From an uncultured Eubacteriales bacterium (GTDB taxonomy: Bacteria > Bacillota > Clostridia > Christensenellales > Borkfalkiaceae), in NCBI GenBank assembly GCA_958421945.1, contig CATZMZ010000003.1, positions 115,261 through 179,260 of the forward strand: DNA of 64,000 nt, read 5' to 3'. Below the pieces are notes generated by a model. It was given only the letters and a program-made list of their open reading frames with translations, was not told the DNA's origin and did no database searches. A program made the position numbers and the translations under genes. Below, piece after piece: positions 44,607-53,517 of the stretch (position 1 is the first letter of the stretch; every line of letters begins with the position of its first letter).

Positions 44607-46559
44607 TCAGTCCCACGACTCCGGTCTTGCAACAAGATTGTCGCCGGAATCCTGTTCTCCGCCCGTTTGCGAGTCTTTCAACGAGTCGATTTCTATCGTT
44701 CTCGCATTCTGTATAACGGTCGTTACCGCCTCGCTTCCGCCGTAAATTTTAAAGCTTACAAGGTCGCTCGTTTCGTTGAACAGGAAATAATAATTATCGC
44801 CGTGCTTTTGCGAGCTCCAGCATTTCTCGTTGAATTCGGTCAGCTCGAAGCTCTCGCTTAACTTGCTTACGGTTAAACGGTTATGGAAACCGCCGTACGA
44901 TAACCCCTCGCAAGAGGACGATTTGTTCCAGTGCATTCCGAAGCAGTTGTTATACGTCGCCAAAGCGTTCTGATAAAACGGCTCTGATTTATAATTTACT
45001 TCCGTCGGGTAGCCTTGCAATATTACGATAACGTTTTTCATTTTATATGCGTCGTTTTTGTTTTTCGAAATTTCGCACTTCGATATGCCGAAAGTAAGAG
45101 TTACGCCCGAATATCCGCCCGTTTCCCGCGCGATTTTGCCCGCAACCATAACGTCCTTTATCGTTGCAGCCGCAACCTGAGCCGCCAAAAAGCCCGAGTA
45201 TCCGCCGCCGTGGTCAACGGTTACGTTGGTAAACGCCACGTTCTTTACGACCGCCCCGTTGCCCAACGACCCGAAAAAGCCGGAACTGAACGCCTTGCCG
45301 TCGCCTACGGTTACTCCGTTTATTACGTATCCGTTGCCGTCAAACGTGCCTATAAATCCCGTTTCGCCCGAGTTTTCTTCGCCAACGTCCTTCGCGCCCG
45401 TTGCTCCTAACGACGCTATCTGATTAAACCGTCCGGAATACTCTATATCCGCGCCGAGCATATAATAGCCTTTCCACACTCTCGGGTTTGCGCTGTCGCG
45501 CGCGATTTCGTCGATACTGTCCAAATCGGCTTTATTCATAATCATTTTGTCGCATAACGCAACGTTATAAACTACCGAAATAAGTTCGGTTTCCACCGTA
45601 AGCAGATTGTTGCCGTAACTGCACTCCTCGACCTTGCTTCTGTCAAGAACGATTTTTTTGCCGCTATAATCGACGGACTTCAAAACGTCGTCCTGACCTA
45701 TTTTTACCGACTTAATCTCTCCCGCGGTAAATAATACTCCTTTTGAAATAACTGGATCGCCCTTTATTTCTTTCATTTCGAAAACCATGCTGCTGTTTTC
45801 CGATTTGTTGCCTGAAAGCTCGGTGGACTGAACGATAACCTTTAATTTTGCTTCGTATTTTTCTCCGTTGCTATGCGTATACTCCGCAACCACGTTGCTT
45901 TGCCCCGCGCTGATTGCCGTTATTTTTCCGTCCGATAACGACACGACCGCGTTATTGTTGTTGCTCCAGCTTATTCCTTCGGTAACCTCTTCGCCGTTTA
46001 CGTATAACGCAAGGTTAAGATCTATCTCGCTAGCGCGGTATATGCCGTCCGCGTTTTTAATCGCCGACTTGATTTTCAAAACGTTTTCGCCGTCGATATA
46101 CTCGATTCCGTTACACGCAAAAGCCATCGTTATGCTTTTTTTTACCGTTACGTTTATCGCTTTTGCGGCTTCCATATCGTTATAGCTTGCGGTTATAAAC
46201 AATTTTGCCGTGCCGACCGCTTTCGCGCTTACTTTAACTTTGCCCGACTCTACGACTGCGGAGATTATTTCTTCGTTATCTGTCTCGACAGAAAGCTCCG
46301 CGTTTACGGCAGCGTTTGACAAGGTTGTCGTTACGGGAACGGTAAAGCTTTCGCCCTGCAACAGTTCTAAATGCTCGAAACCGCCCGCCGAAAGGTTAAT
46401 CGTTTCGCCCGTCGGCGCAGGTGTGGGCGTAGGCGGCGGATTCGGCGTCGGCGCAGGCGTCGGCGCAGGATTACCGCCACAACTGCCGTTACACCCGATA
46501 ATCGCCGATACGCTTAACGCCGATATAACTAACAGTATGAATATTAAAACTTTCTTCAT
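44607..46559 (-). CDS. Pro-rich-linker surface lipoprotein with Big2 and GLUG-like domains, locus 2
   Basis: 650 residues from ATG 46559 (AAAGGAG upstream); an upstream ATG at 46625 would run into the previous gene and is unlikely. Lipobox AIIGC is followed by a Pro/Thr/Ala linker (repeats of PTPAPTP), the kind of spacer that lifts a domain off the membrane. Ig-like domains of about 60-135 and 140-240 precede a GLUG-like solenoid (about 330-560; GTFDGNGYVINGVTV, GNGAVVKNVAFTNVTVDHGG). It is homologous at the C-terminal end to 42340-44412 and 5595-7280. The gene is 14 bases after the DUF4838 gene. Surface glycan binding is inferred. Confidence 0.78.
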   Translation of the reverse strand: MKKVLIFILLVISALSVSAIIGCNGSCGGNPAPTPAPTPNPPPTPTPAPTGETINLSAGGFEHLELLQGESFTVPVTTTLSNAAVNAELSVETDNEEIISAVVESGKVKVSAKAVGTAKLFITASYNDMEAAKAINVTVKKSITMAFACNGIEYIDGENVLKIKSAIKNADGIYRASEIDLNLALYVNGEEVTEGISWSNNNNAVVSLSDGKITAISAGQSNVVAEYTHSNGEKYEAKLKVIVQSTELSGNKSENSSMVFEMKEIKGDPVISKGVLFTAGEIKSVKIGQDDVLKSVDYSGKKIVLDRSKVEECSYGNNLLTVETELISVVYNVALCDKMIMNKADLDSIDEIARDSANPRVWKGYYMLGADIEYSGRFNQIASLGATGAKDVGEENSGETGFIGTFDGNGYVINGVTVGDGKAFSSGFFGSLGNGAVVKNVAFTNVTVDHGGGYSGFLAAQVAAATIKDVMVAGKIARETGGYSGVTLTFGISKCEISKNKNDAYKMKNVIVILQGYPTEVNYKSEPFYQNALATYNNCFGMHWNKSSSCEGLSYGGFHNRLTVSKLSESFELTEFNEKCWSSQKHGDNYYFLFNETSDLVSFKIYGGSEAVTTVIQNARTIEIDSLKDSQTGGEQDSGDNLVARPESWD

Positions 46560-46573
46560 AATTTTCTCCTTTA

Positions 46574-48598
46574 TCAATATATCTGGTCTCTCCATGCGGA
46601 CACGCCCGGATAATTCTTTTCCCACGGATTATGCCCTTCAACAACGTAATTGCCTAATCTATTCATATCGGCAAGCAGCGTCTTCTTCATATCGTTCAGC
46701 TGTGAGCCCGAATAGCTCGAAGAATAAAGCTTTATAATCAAATATCTTATAAATATGCTTTCGCTTGTTATTTCATCGTAATATCTTTGATATTTTTCGC
46801 TGCCCTTCACCGTTTCGATTTCCGCGTAAGCCTCGTTGATTTTATTTAACCACTTGTTAAGAATCTGTTCCGTCCATATATTTTTCTTGTCCGCGTTTAC
46901 CGTACCCTGCACCTTTTTGCTCATAACGTTAGTTTCCTGAAGGGTTATCATATACGTCATTATTTCGTTGTATAATAACCTCATCTTCGCCTGAGCAGGT
47001 CCGAACGCGCAATAAAAATAGTTGTCGATTAAGTCGTTTACGTTAAGTCCTGTGTTCCAGGAAGTCTTTGCCGCTACGTAACCCGTCAGTTTGAAAAACG
47101 CGCTTTCTACCGAGTTGTTTGCGTATTCGTATAAAAACAAACCGCTAGTCTTGTTTTTATTTAAATATCTTGCGTTTTCCACAAAACCGTTCAATCCGAC
47201 GTATGGGCTTGCGTAATCGTTAAAGTAGCAGCCGTAAAACCAAACGTCGATTCTCTTTGCGAGCGATTTCCATGCTAGATAATTTTCCTTTTGATCTCCG
47301 CCAACATCATCTATCGAATCTACAAAGTTTTGCATTTTGAGCGGTGCGAAAAACGGAATTACGTTGTCGTTGCATATCACGCTGTCGTCAATGGGAACGT
47401 AGTTTCCGTTTGCGTCGCGCTTATAACTTCCGTCGGAATTCACCTGCACGGGCGGTTTTACTGCCCACGAGTAAGCAAAAAATTGTATCGTATACGTTCT
47501 ATCCTGCGGTAAGTTATCGGTGTTCGTTTTTATCCACGCGTTTACCTTGCGCTCCATATCGTTCATAAACTTAATAATCATCGCAGAATAGCAGCCGTTG
47601 TATTTATTCAATTCCGCCATGCACGCGTTGCACGAACATTTGCTGCCGAAATCTTCTATGGAAATGTTTATGTTAGTCCCGAGATACTGTTTTTTACAGG
47701 CTATTTTTATGCGTTCGAGAAGTTCGTTCTGCATTTTTTCGTAGGCGTCTTTATCGCCGTGCGCGGTATAACACAACTCCCCTAAATCCGCCGAATACCA
47801 TTTGGGATTCGCGCTTGAATACACGCTCGGATTAAGCCAGTCTACCGAGTTGTGGAAATGCCCGTAACCGTTTAATTCCGACGGGTGAATAAACACCTCG
47901 TCCGTTAAGTCGTTGCGATAACGCTTAACGGTGGAAACGTTATACGTCCCGCTTTGCCAGCCGCTCGTTCCGGTAATTCTCAACTTATAGTCGGGGATAT
48001 CCACCACGTCGTAATCGTACAGTTTAACCTGCGTTTTCTTGTCGTATTCTATGGTAATCGCGGAATAAAATTCGTACCCGATGGCTACATTTAAGAATTT
48101 ATATACGGCAAATATATCGCCGTTACCGCTGTTGCCGCCGAGGAAAACGCATTGATTTATCGTCTTTATTTTATAACCGTCCGTCCCTAACTCGTCGAAC
48201 CCGTATTTTATGCCCGCTTTTTCAGATTGCTCGGTTTTGCCGATAATAAGATACTTGCTGTCGTCGGTAATTTCTACGCCCGCGTCACGCTTAATCGGGA
48301 AGGTTACGCCTGCCGATAAATTCATAAAATAGTTCATTTCCTGAACGGCGAACAACGTTTCCTCCGTCGCGCTCGCGCTGACGAGAATCGTGTAGTCGGT
48401 TTCGCCGTCCTTTGCAATGAATTTTTCCGTTTCGTTCGCCTTAATGTTTTCGGATTCTCCGCCTATCGGCTTTACGCCGTTTATGTTCGGTTCTCCTCCG
48501 CCGCCGTTTTCTTTGTTCCCGCCGCAGTTACAACCTAAGCTCATTACTGCGGACGTCGTTAATACGATACAAATTATTATTGTTATAATTTTTTTCAT
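46574..48598 (-). CDS. DUF4838-domain lipoprotein, locus 2
   Basis: A 674-residue lipoprotein (leader MKKIITIIICIVLTTS, lipobox MSLGC, then a Gly/Asn-rich spacer). Like its paralogue at 7291-9213 it has an alpha-glucuronidase N-terminal-like domain (YLIIGKTEQSEKAGI; FAVYKFLNVAIGYEFYS) and a DUF4838 region (INISIEDFGSKCSCNACMAEL; VICNDNVIPFFAPLK). The family is associated with polysaccharide breakdown; the exact chemistry is unknown. It lies 6 bases after the giant Ig-like gene with RBS AAGGG. Confidence 0.8.
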   Translation of the reverse strand: MKKIITIIICIVLTTSAVMSLGCNCGGNKENGGGGEPNINGVKPIGGESENIKANETEKFIAKDGETDYTILVSASATEETLFAVQEMNYFMNLSAGVTFPIKRDAGVEITDDSKYLIIGKTEQSEKAGIKYGFDELGTDGYKIKTINQCVFLGGNSGNGDIFAVYKFLNVAIGYEFYSAITIEYDKKTQVKLYDYDVVDIPDYKLRITGTSGWQSGTYNVSTVKRYRNDLTDEVFIHPSELNGYGHFHNSVDWLNPSVYSSANPKWYSADLGELCYTAHGDKDAYEKMQNELLERIKIACKKQYLGTNINISIEDFGSKCSCNACMAELNKYNGCYSAMIIKFMNDMERKVNAWIKTNTDNLPQDRTYTIQFFAYSWAVKPPVQVNSDGSYKRDANGNYVPIDDSVICNDNVIPFFAPLKMQNFVDSIDDVGGDQKENYLAWKSLAKRIDVWFYGCYFNDYASPYVGLNGFVENARYLNKNKTSGLFLYEYANNSVESAFFKLTGYVAAKTSWNTGLNVNDLIDNYFYCAFGPAQAKMRLLYNEIMTYMITLQETNVMSKKVQGTVNADKKNIWTEQILNKWLNKINEAYAEIETVKGSEKYQRYYDEITSESIFIRYLIIKLYSSSYSGSQLNDMKKTLLADMNRLGNYVVEGHNPWEKNYPGVSAWRDQIY

Positions 48599-48604
48599 AC
48601 GCCC

Positions 48605-51600
48605 TTATTCCTCCACCGTAACGGTATATTGACAATACGCCATATTTCCGCTTTCGTCCTGTGCGATATAACATACTCTGTACGTTCCCGCTTTCTTTGC
48701 CTCGAAACTTGTGCTGCTTATTCCGAGATAGTTAAACGTTCCGTCCGCGTCTATTACGTGAACGTAAACGGTTACCGCTTTCCCGTTTTCATCTTTTGCC
48801 GCGGCTTTTGCTATGTTCACGGTTTTTCCGACCTTTGCCGTCTGCTCGTAATTGCCGCTCAATTCAATCGTCGGTTCGACAAACGATTTCGCCGTCACGA
48901 TAATGCTTTGCGTCAGCTTGTTTTCGGAAGTATCCTCTACCGTGTAAGTTATTTTGTATTTCCCGGACTTGTCGAGCCTTATATTGTAATCTCTCGTCGG
49001 GTCTACGTTCTTTAACGTTATTCCGTCTTCCGAAACCATTACTTCATTATCGGAGTTGGTTACCGTCATTAAAAATTTAACCATATGGTCAAGCACGTCG
49101 CCACCGTAAGCTTTGGATATCGTAAAAATCGAGCCTACGTCGAACGTTCCGCTGTTGTCCGCGCTTAAATAGAAGCTCGGCTTTTGCTCGTCCTCCGTCA
49201 TGGTCGCGTCGAAATTTTGTCCGTTCAGTCGCAAAATTCTTAAAACAGCCTCGCCATTCACGTCGGTAAACGCGATTTTAAGATAGATAAAGCCCGAATC
49301 GAAGCCTTTATATTCCCGTCCGTCGTCGTATTTGGTAATCTTGGCTTTTGCCTCGTTGTTGACAGAAAAATATCCGTTAGAAAAAACCGCTGAAATATTC
49401 TTGTCCGCGCCCGCCGTGAAACTTTGCGTTAAATAAAATCTCTTTCCGTCAATCGTCACGTAAGCATTTCCGTTTTCGTTAGATACGATTACTGAAACAC
49501 TCTGTGCCGAATTGTTTTTATCCGTCAAAGTAAGCGTAAGCGTTTTAAACCCGAAGCAGTTATCTAAAATCTTTAAGTCCGAACTAAATCCTTCGGCTAA
49601 AAGCGGATTGACGAAAATCGCTCCTCCCGTTCCCGCAGTATTTTTGCTAATCAAAACGGCTTCTGCGTCCGTTGCGGAAACTTTAACTTCTGCCCCGCCG
49701 AATTTATCGAAATAATTCGGTAAGCTGATTTTGCCCGCCGTGGTGAACTTAAATATCTTTTTAGAAACGGTTTTTTCCGCACCGTTAAGACGGTATACGA
49801 ACGAAATCGTTCCCTCTGCCGCTTCCGCTATCGGAGTAAATTCGCCGCTTGCGGGGATAGATATTTCCTGTCCTCCGTCGATTTTATAAGCCGCGGCGGC
49901 AACCGATTCTGTTATCTTTCCGTTTTCCGCATACAAATATCCCATATACGGTGCGAGCGTATATTTCTTTCCCGACAGATAATATTCTTCGGTTTGCGGA
50001 GTGGTGTTGAATATATAATTCTTGCTGTAATCTACGTTTAACAGGAAGCTTTTGCCGAACGTCTGCCCCGCCATATCCGTTACCGAATAAACGATGGAGT
50101 GTTCGCCCTTTTGCGTAGGCATAAACCCGTCGGTAACTTCCGTTCGTTTTCCGTCCGGCTGAACAACCTCTATTTTAGTCGTCAATAATCCGCTGCCGCC
50201 GCTTGCACCGAAATCCCTGCAAATCGAAATCTCTTCTCCGACGTTTCCGTTTTCCGCAACCTCGCAATTTTCAAGATTTAAAATAAGCGGCTCGGTTTTG
50301 TTCGTGCAGCATACGTTTATTCTTTTAACGGTGGCGTTACATAACGAATCCATCGCCGTATACTCTATCGTGTATATGCCCGTTTTTTCTGTTTTAAATC
50401 TCCCGTCGACTATTTCGACGTTATGTCTCGAAGCTTCGTCGGAATAATTATAATAAACTTTCGTTATAATCCCGTCCGAATTCGTCGTTCTATCGCTTTT
50501 AGCGTCAAATACAACGTAAGAATATCCCTTTACCGCGTGAGGAAGATTGTTTTCTTCATAACCCATTAGGTCAATGTTCATTTCCGGTCCTTCGTTATCG
50601 TCGTATACCGTTTTGGACAAATCTATTCCGAACACGTCGGTAATAACCAAATCCGCGCTGACTTCAGAAACAAGTTCCGCGCTGACCGAAATGTACACTT
50701 TATTGTTTGTAAAACCGTGCCAAAGCGTTTCGAAATCAAGCGGATCGTCAAGGTCGATTATCTTTTTCCCCTGCATATAAACTTCGTTCGTATCAAGTTT
50801 AAGCCTTAGATCGTAAAGTCTGTACGCGTCCGTAGTATGTCTGCCTATAAATGAAAAATCCGCAGGTTGACCTCCGAGTCCGCCGACCGAAAGATAATCT
50901 ATCCATCTGTTTTCCGAAGGATACCACCAACGAACCCGCCCCGTTTTATCCTGCTCGGCAGAGCCTGCCTGCATGCTTGTATACGTAACGCCGGTAGTGC
51001 CGTAGTTGCTGTAAAAATCCACGTAATTATCCGGATTTTCGGTATCAGTGAATCTGACTATCAGGCGCTTAAAATCCGCCACTCCTTCCTTTTTAGGAAC
51101 GACGTACATGCTGATGGGAGATTTATCGCCGACCTTATTAAGATCTACGGGCTGATTAAAACTAATCCATCCGCCGGAATATATCGACGCTTTAAGCCCC
51201 GCACCCAAATCGGGAAAAGCAAGCTTCTCGCTGTCGCTTTCGTAGACGGCGTTAGAATCGTAATCGGATATCGAAATTAAGTTCTGATATACCTTAAACG
51301 TTTTTTCGCTTACGTCGATAACTTTACCGTTCGATTCAACGGTGTAAACCACGTAATATTGACCCGCAACATTCAACGCATACTTGTCCTTTGCGAAAGT
51401 TTTTCCGTCGGGATAGCGCAACGCAGAGCTTGCCTCTATTTGCTTTCCGTCCACCTCGACCGTCATTTTCGGCACGATGAAACTGCTGCCGTAAGCATAC
51501 GAGGGATTAAGTTCCTCCGCGTGAATAATTTTTATCGTCTGCTTGTTTCCGACAAATAAGACAACGGAAATCAGCAACGAAGCAAATAAAATCGCTATCA

Positions 51601-51625
51601 GACACAGTTTGTGTTTCTTTACCAT
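48605..51625 (-). CDS. Large secreted Ig-like multi-domain protein, locus 2
   Basis: A 1006-residue exported protein: a hydrophobic leader with Ala cleavage context (IIHA), an Ig-like domain, a LamG/jelly-roll-like domain (about 105-320; RLIVRFTDTENPDNYVDFY, DFETLWHGFTNNKVYIS), several Ig-like modules (GIYTIEYTAMDSLCNATVK; GEHSIVYSVTDMAGQTF; GKYKITYTVEDTSENKL), another jelly-roll-like segment and a final Ig-like module (GTYRVCYIAQDESGNMAY). It is a clear paralogue of 9224-13462 but shorter by about 400 residues. No cell-wall anchor motif. It follows the permease gene by 23 bases with RBS TGGAGGA. Glycan capture is inferred from position and architecture. Confidence 0.75.
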   Translation of the reverse strand: MVKKHKLCLIAILFASLLISVVLFVGNKQTIKIIHAEELNPSYAYGSSFIVPKMTVEVDGKQIEASSALRYPDGKTFAKDKYALNVAGQYYVVYTVESNGKVIDVSEKTFKVYQNLISISDYDSNAVYESDSEKLAFPDLGAGLKASIYSGGWISFNQPVDLNKVGDKSPISMYVVPKKEGVADFKRLIVRFTDTENPDNYVDFYSNYGTTGVTYTSMQAGSAEQDKTGRVRWWYPSENRWIDYLSVGGLGGQPADFSFIGRHTTDAYRLYDLRLKLDTNEVYMQGKKIIDLDDPLDFETLWHGFTNNKVYISVSAELVSEVSADLVITDVFGIDLSKTVYDDNEGPEMNIDLMGYEENNLPHAVKGYSYVVFDAKSDRTTNSDGIITKVYYNYSDEASRHNVEIVDGRFKTEKTGIYTIEYTAMDSLCNATVKRINVCCTNKTEPLILNLENCEVAENGNVGEEISICRDFGASGGSGLLTTKIEVVQPDGKRTEVTDGFMPTQKGEHSIVYSVTDMAGQTFGKSFLLNVDYSKNYIFNTTPQTEEYYLSGKKYTLAPYMGYLYAENGKITESVAAAAYKIDGGQEISIPASGEFTPIAEAAEGTISFVYRLNGAEKTVSKKIFKFTTAGKISLPNYFDKFGGAEVKVSATDAEAVLISKNTAGTGGAIFVNPLLAEGFSSDLKILDNCFGFKTLTLTLTDKNNSAQSVSVIVSNENGNAYVTIDGKRFYLTQSFTAGADKNISAVFSNGYFSVNNEAKAKITKYDDGREYKGFDSGFIYLKIAFTDVNGEAVLRILRLNGQNFDATMTEDEQKPSFYLSADNSGTFDVGSIFTISKAYGGDVLDHMVKFLMTVTNSDNEVMVSEDGITLKNVDPTRDYNIRLDKSGKYKITYTVEDTSENKLTQSIIVTAKSFVEPTIELSGNYEQTAKVGKTVNIAKAAAKDENGKAVTVYVHVIDADGTFNYLGISSTSFEAKKAGTYRVCYIAQDESGNMAYCQYTVTVEE

Positions 51626-51648
51626 TTGTCATTTCCTCCATTTTTTTA

Positions 51649-52539
51649 TTAACCTTTAATTCCGCCCATCGTCAGATTGCCCATCAGTCTGCCGTTAAAC
51701 ACGGCAAAAACTATAAGCATCGGAATAAACACGAGCATCGCACCGGTTACTTTCATCGTAACGGGAGATTTCGCCGCATCCAACGACGAAGCGAAAAGAA
51801 AGACTCCGTTTGCGATTGTGGGATGAGTCGGCAGATAAATTGCGGGAGCCGAATAATCGTTCCACCTTTGTATAAACAAAATAAGCATTACCGTTGCGAA
51901 AGTATTTCTGACGAGAGGAAAAATAATCCTTACCATTATCGTAAAATTAGACGCGCCGTCTATTTCCGCAGCCTCGGCATAATCGTTGGGAAAACTGTTA
52001 AACACCGCTTCGAACACAAGGAAGTACATTCCGCAAAACGTAGCCGCCATTGCCCATAAGCCCCAGATTTTATCGTAAAAGCCGAACGTTCTCGCCATAT
52101 TTATAGCGGCAGGCTCTGCGCCGACTACGGGTATAACCATCGTGATTACAACCACAGTAGAAACAACCTTCGATAAAAAATATTTGAATTTACTGCAACA
52201 ATATGCGGTAATACACGGGATAAGAGTCCCTAAAAACGCCGTTCCGAAGCAGTATAATGCGGAGTTCCAGTACATCTCCAGCATCGAAACTCTCCTGCCG
52301 GTTTTTACTTTAATCGTAAACTCGCTGAACGCGTTTACGTAGTTGTTTATCGACGCCTTGGCAGGCCATTTATAAGTGTTTAACCTGAATTCCCTTGAAT
52401 CTTTAAGAGAAGTGATTATCGCCCACACGAAAAGTGACACGAGAATCAGAGTATATAAAATCAGACAAATCAGCAAAATGATCTGTAAAACGTTGAGTTT
52501 TTTTCTTCCTCGTTTTGTTACGCTAACCGTATTTTCCAT
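51649..52539 (-). CDS. Sugar ABC transporter permease (CUT1, MalG-like), locus 2
   Basis: 296 residues from ATG 52539, which has GGAGG five bases upstream; an in-frame GTG at 52551 overlaps that site. Six membrane segments are predicted, with the EAA loop AAEIDGASNFTIMVRIIFP and C terminus GNLTMGGIKG, matching the locus 1 permease at 13480-14355. It works with the product of 52551-53483. No ATPase gene lies in the locus. Confidence 0.92.
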   Translation of the reverse strand: MENTVSVTKRGRKKLNVLQIILLICLILYTLILVSLFVWAIITSLKDSREFRLNTYKWPAKASINNYVNAFSEFTIKVKTGRRVSMLEMYWNSALYCFGTAFLGTLIPCITAYCCSKFKYFLSKVVSTVVVITMVIPVVGAEPAAINMARTFGFYDKIWGLWAMAATFCGMYFLVFEAVFNSFPNDYAEAAEIDGASNFTIMVRIIFPLVRNTFATVMLILFIQRWNDYSAPAIYLPTHPTIANGVFLFASSLDAAKSPVTMKVTGAMLVFIPMLIVFAVFNGRLMGNLTMGGIKG

Positions 52540-52550
52540 AAAAACCTCCA

Positions 52551-53483
52551 CTATTCCGCGCTCGGACCGAATTTGTTAAGCAACCACCTTACGAGAAGCG
52601 TAAGTGGTACCGCTACGATCGTCAGAACGACGCCGTAAGCCGACAGCAGCGGATATGAGCCGTCCGTAGCGTAGGCAACGGCAAGATATGTGTTCGCGTA
52701 TAAGTAATAGCCTACTGTATAAAGTTGTTCCGGGCACGACTCCGCGCCGAACAACGCAAATAACTGCGCCTGATTCGTAAATATTGCGGCAACGCCCACG
52801 ACGAGGAAAGTTGCCAGCGTGGGAAAAATAAGCGGAACGACTATCGACCAGAATTCCCTGACCGGAGTTACGCCGTCAAGGCTTGCCGATTCTATAACGG
52901 AATCGTCTATGCTGCTCATCGCGCTCGAATACATCAGAACGTTGACGCCGAAAGAAAGGAACAGGTTATAAAATATCAGCGTAGGCATCATCGTTTTGCC
53001 GTTAACGAACAATCCGAGAATTTCTTTATGAAAATAATCTTTAAATATATCAGGCATTGCCCTGTCTACCAGATACCTAAATATGATGGATAATACGATA
53101 GGCGAAATGATAGATGGCAAATACAACACGAGTCTGAAAAACTTGTATCCGGTCAGTTTTTTATAAACATAATAAGAAAACAACAGCGCCAACAACGTTC
53201 CGAATATCCCGATGACGTAGAACAGTATGGAATTCTTCAGATACGTAAGCATATTAGAGTCTCTCGTTATTCTGTCGATTACGATCTTTAAGTTCGAAAA
53301 GCCCGCAAATTCGTAAACGCCCAAATCGTTATTGTAGTCTTTAAACGCAAGAATTATCGAGTTAAAGTTTACGCCGATATAAAAAACTATAAACTGAAAT
53401 ATCGGCCAAGCCATCATAACGGAATAAAAAACGGCGTTCTTGATTTTTCTCTTTGACAATCCGTCAGAATAATTTTTTGCCAT
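52551..53483 (-). CDS. Sugar ABC transporter permease (CUT1, MalF/UgpA-like), locus 2
   Basis: 310 residues from ATG 53483 (GGTG six bases upstream); an ATG at 53495 is possible but has no ribosome binding site. The EAA loop is ASLDGVTPVREFWSIVVPL. Similar to the locus 1 permease at 14365-15279, including the IGVNFNSIILAFK motif. It forms the transport channel with 51649-52539, supplied by the binding lipoprotein at 53518-55185. Confidence 0.9.
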   Translation of the reverse strand: MAKNYSDGLSKRKIKNAVFYSVMMAWPIFQFIVFYIGVNFNSIILAFKDYNNDLGVYEFAGFSNLKIVIDRITRDSNMLTYLKNSILFYVIGIFGTLLALLFSYYVYKKLTGYKFFRLVLYLPSIISPIVLSIIFRYLVDRAMPDIFKDYFHKEILGLFVNGKTMMPTLIFYNLFLSFGVNVLMYSSAMSSIDDSVIESASLDGVTPVREFWSIVVPLIFPTLATFLVVGVAAIFTNQAQLFALFGAESCPEQLYTVGYYLYANTYLAVAYATDGSYPLLSAYGVVLTIVAVPLTLLVRWLLNKFGPSAE

Positions 53484-53517
53484 ACTGTTCACCATCGGTT
53501 AAAATACTATAAAGATA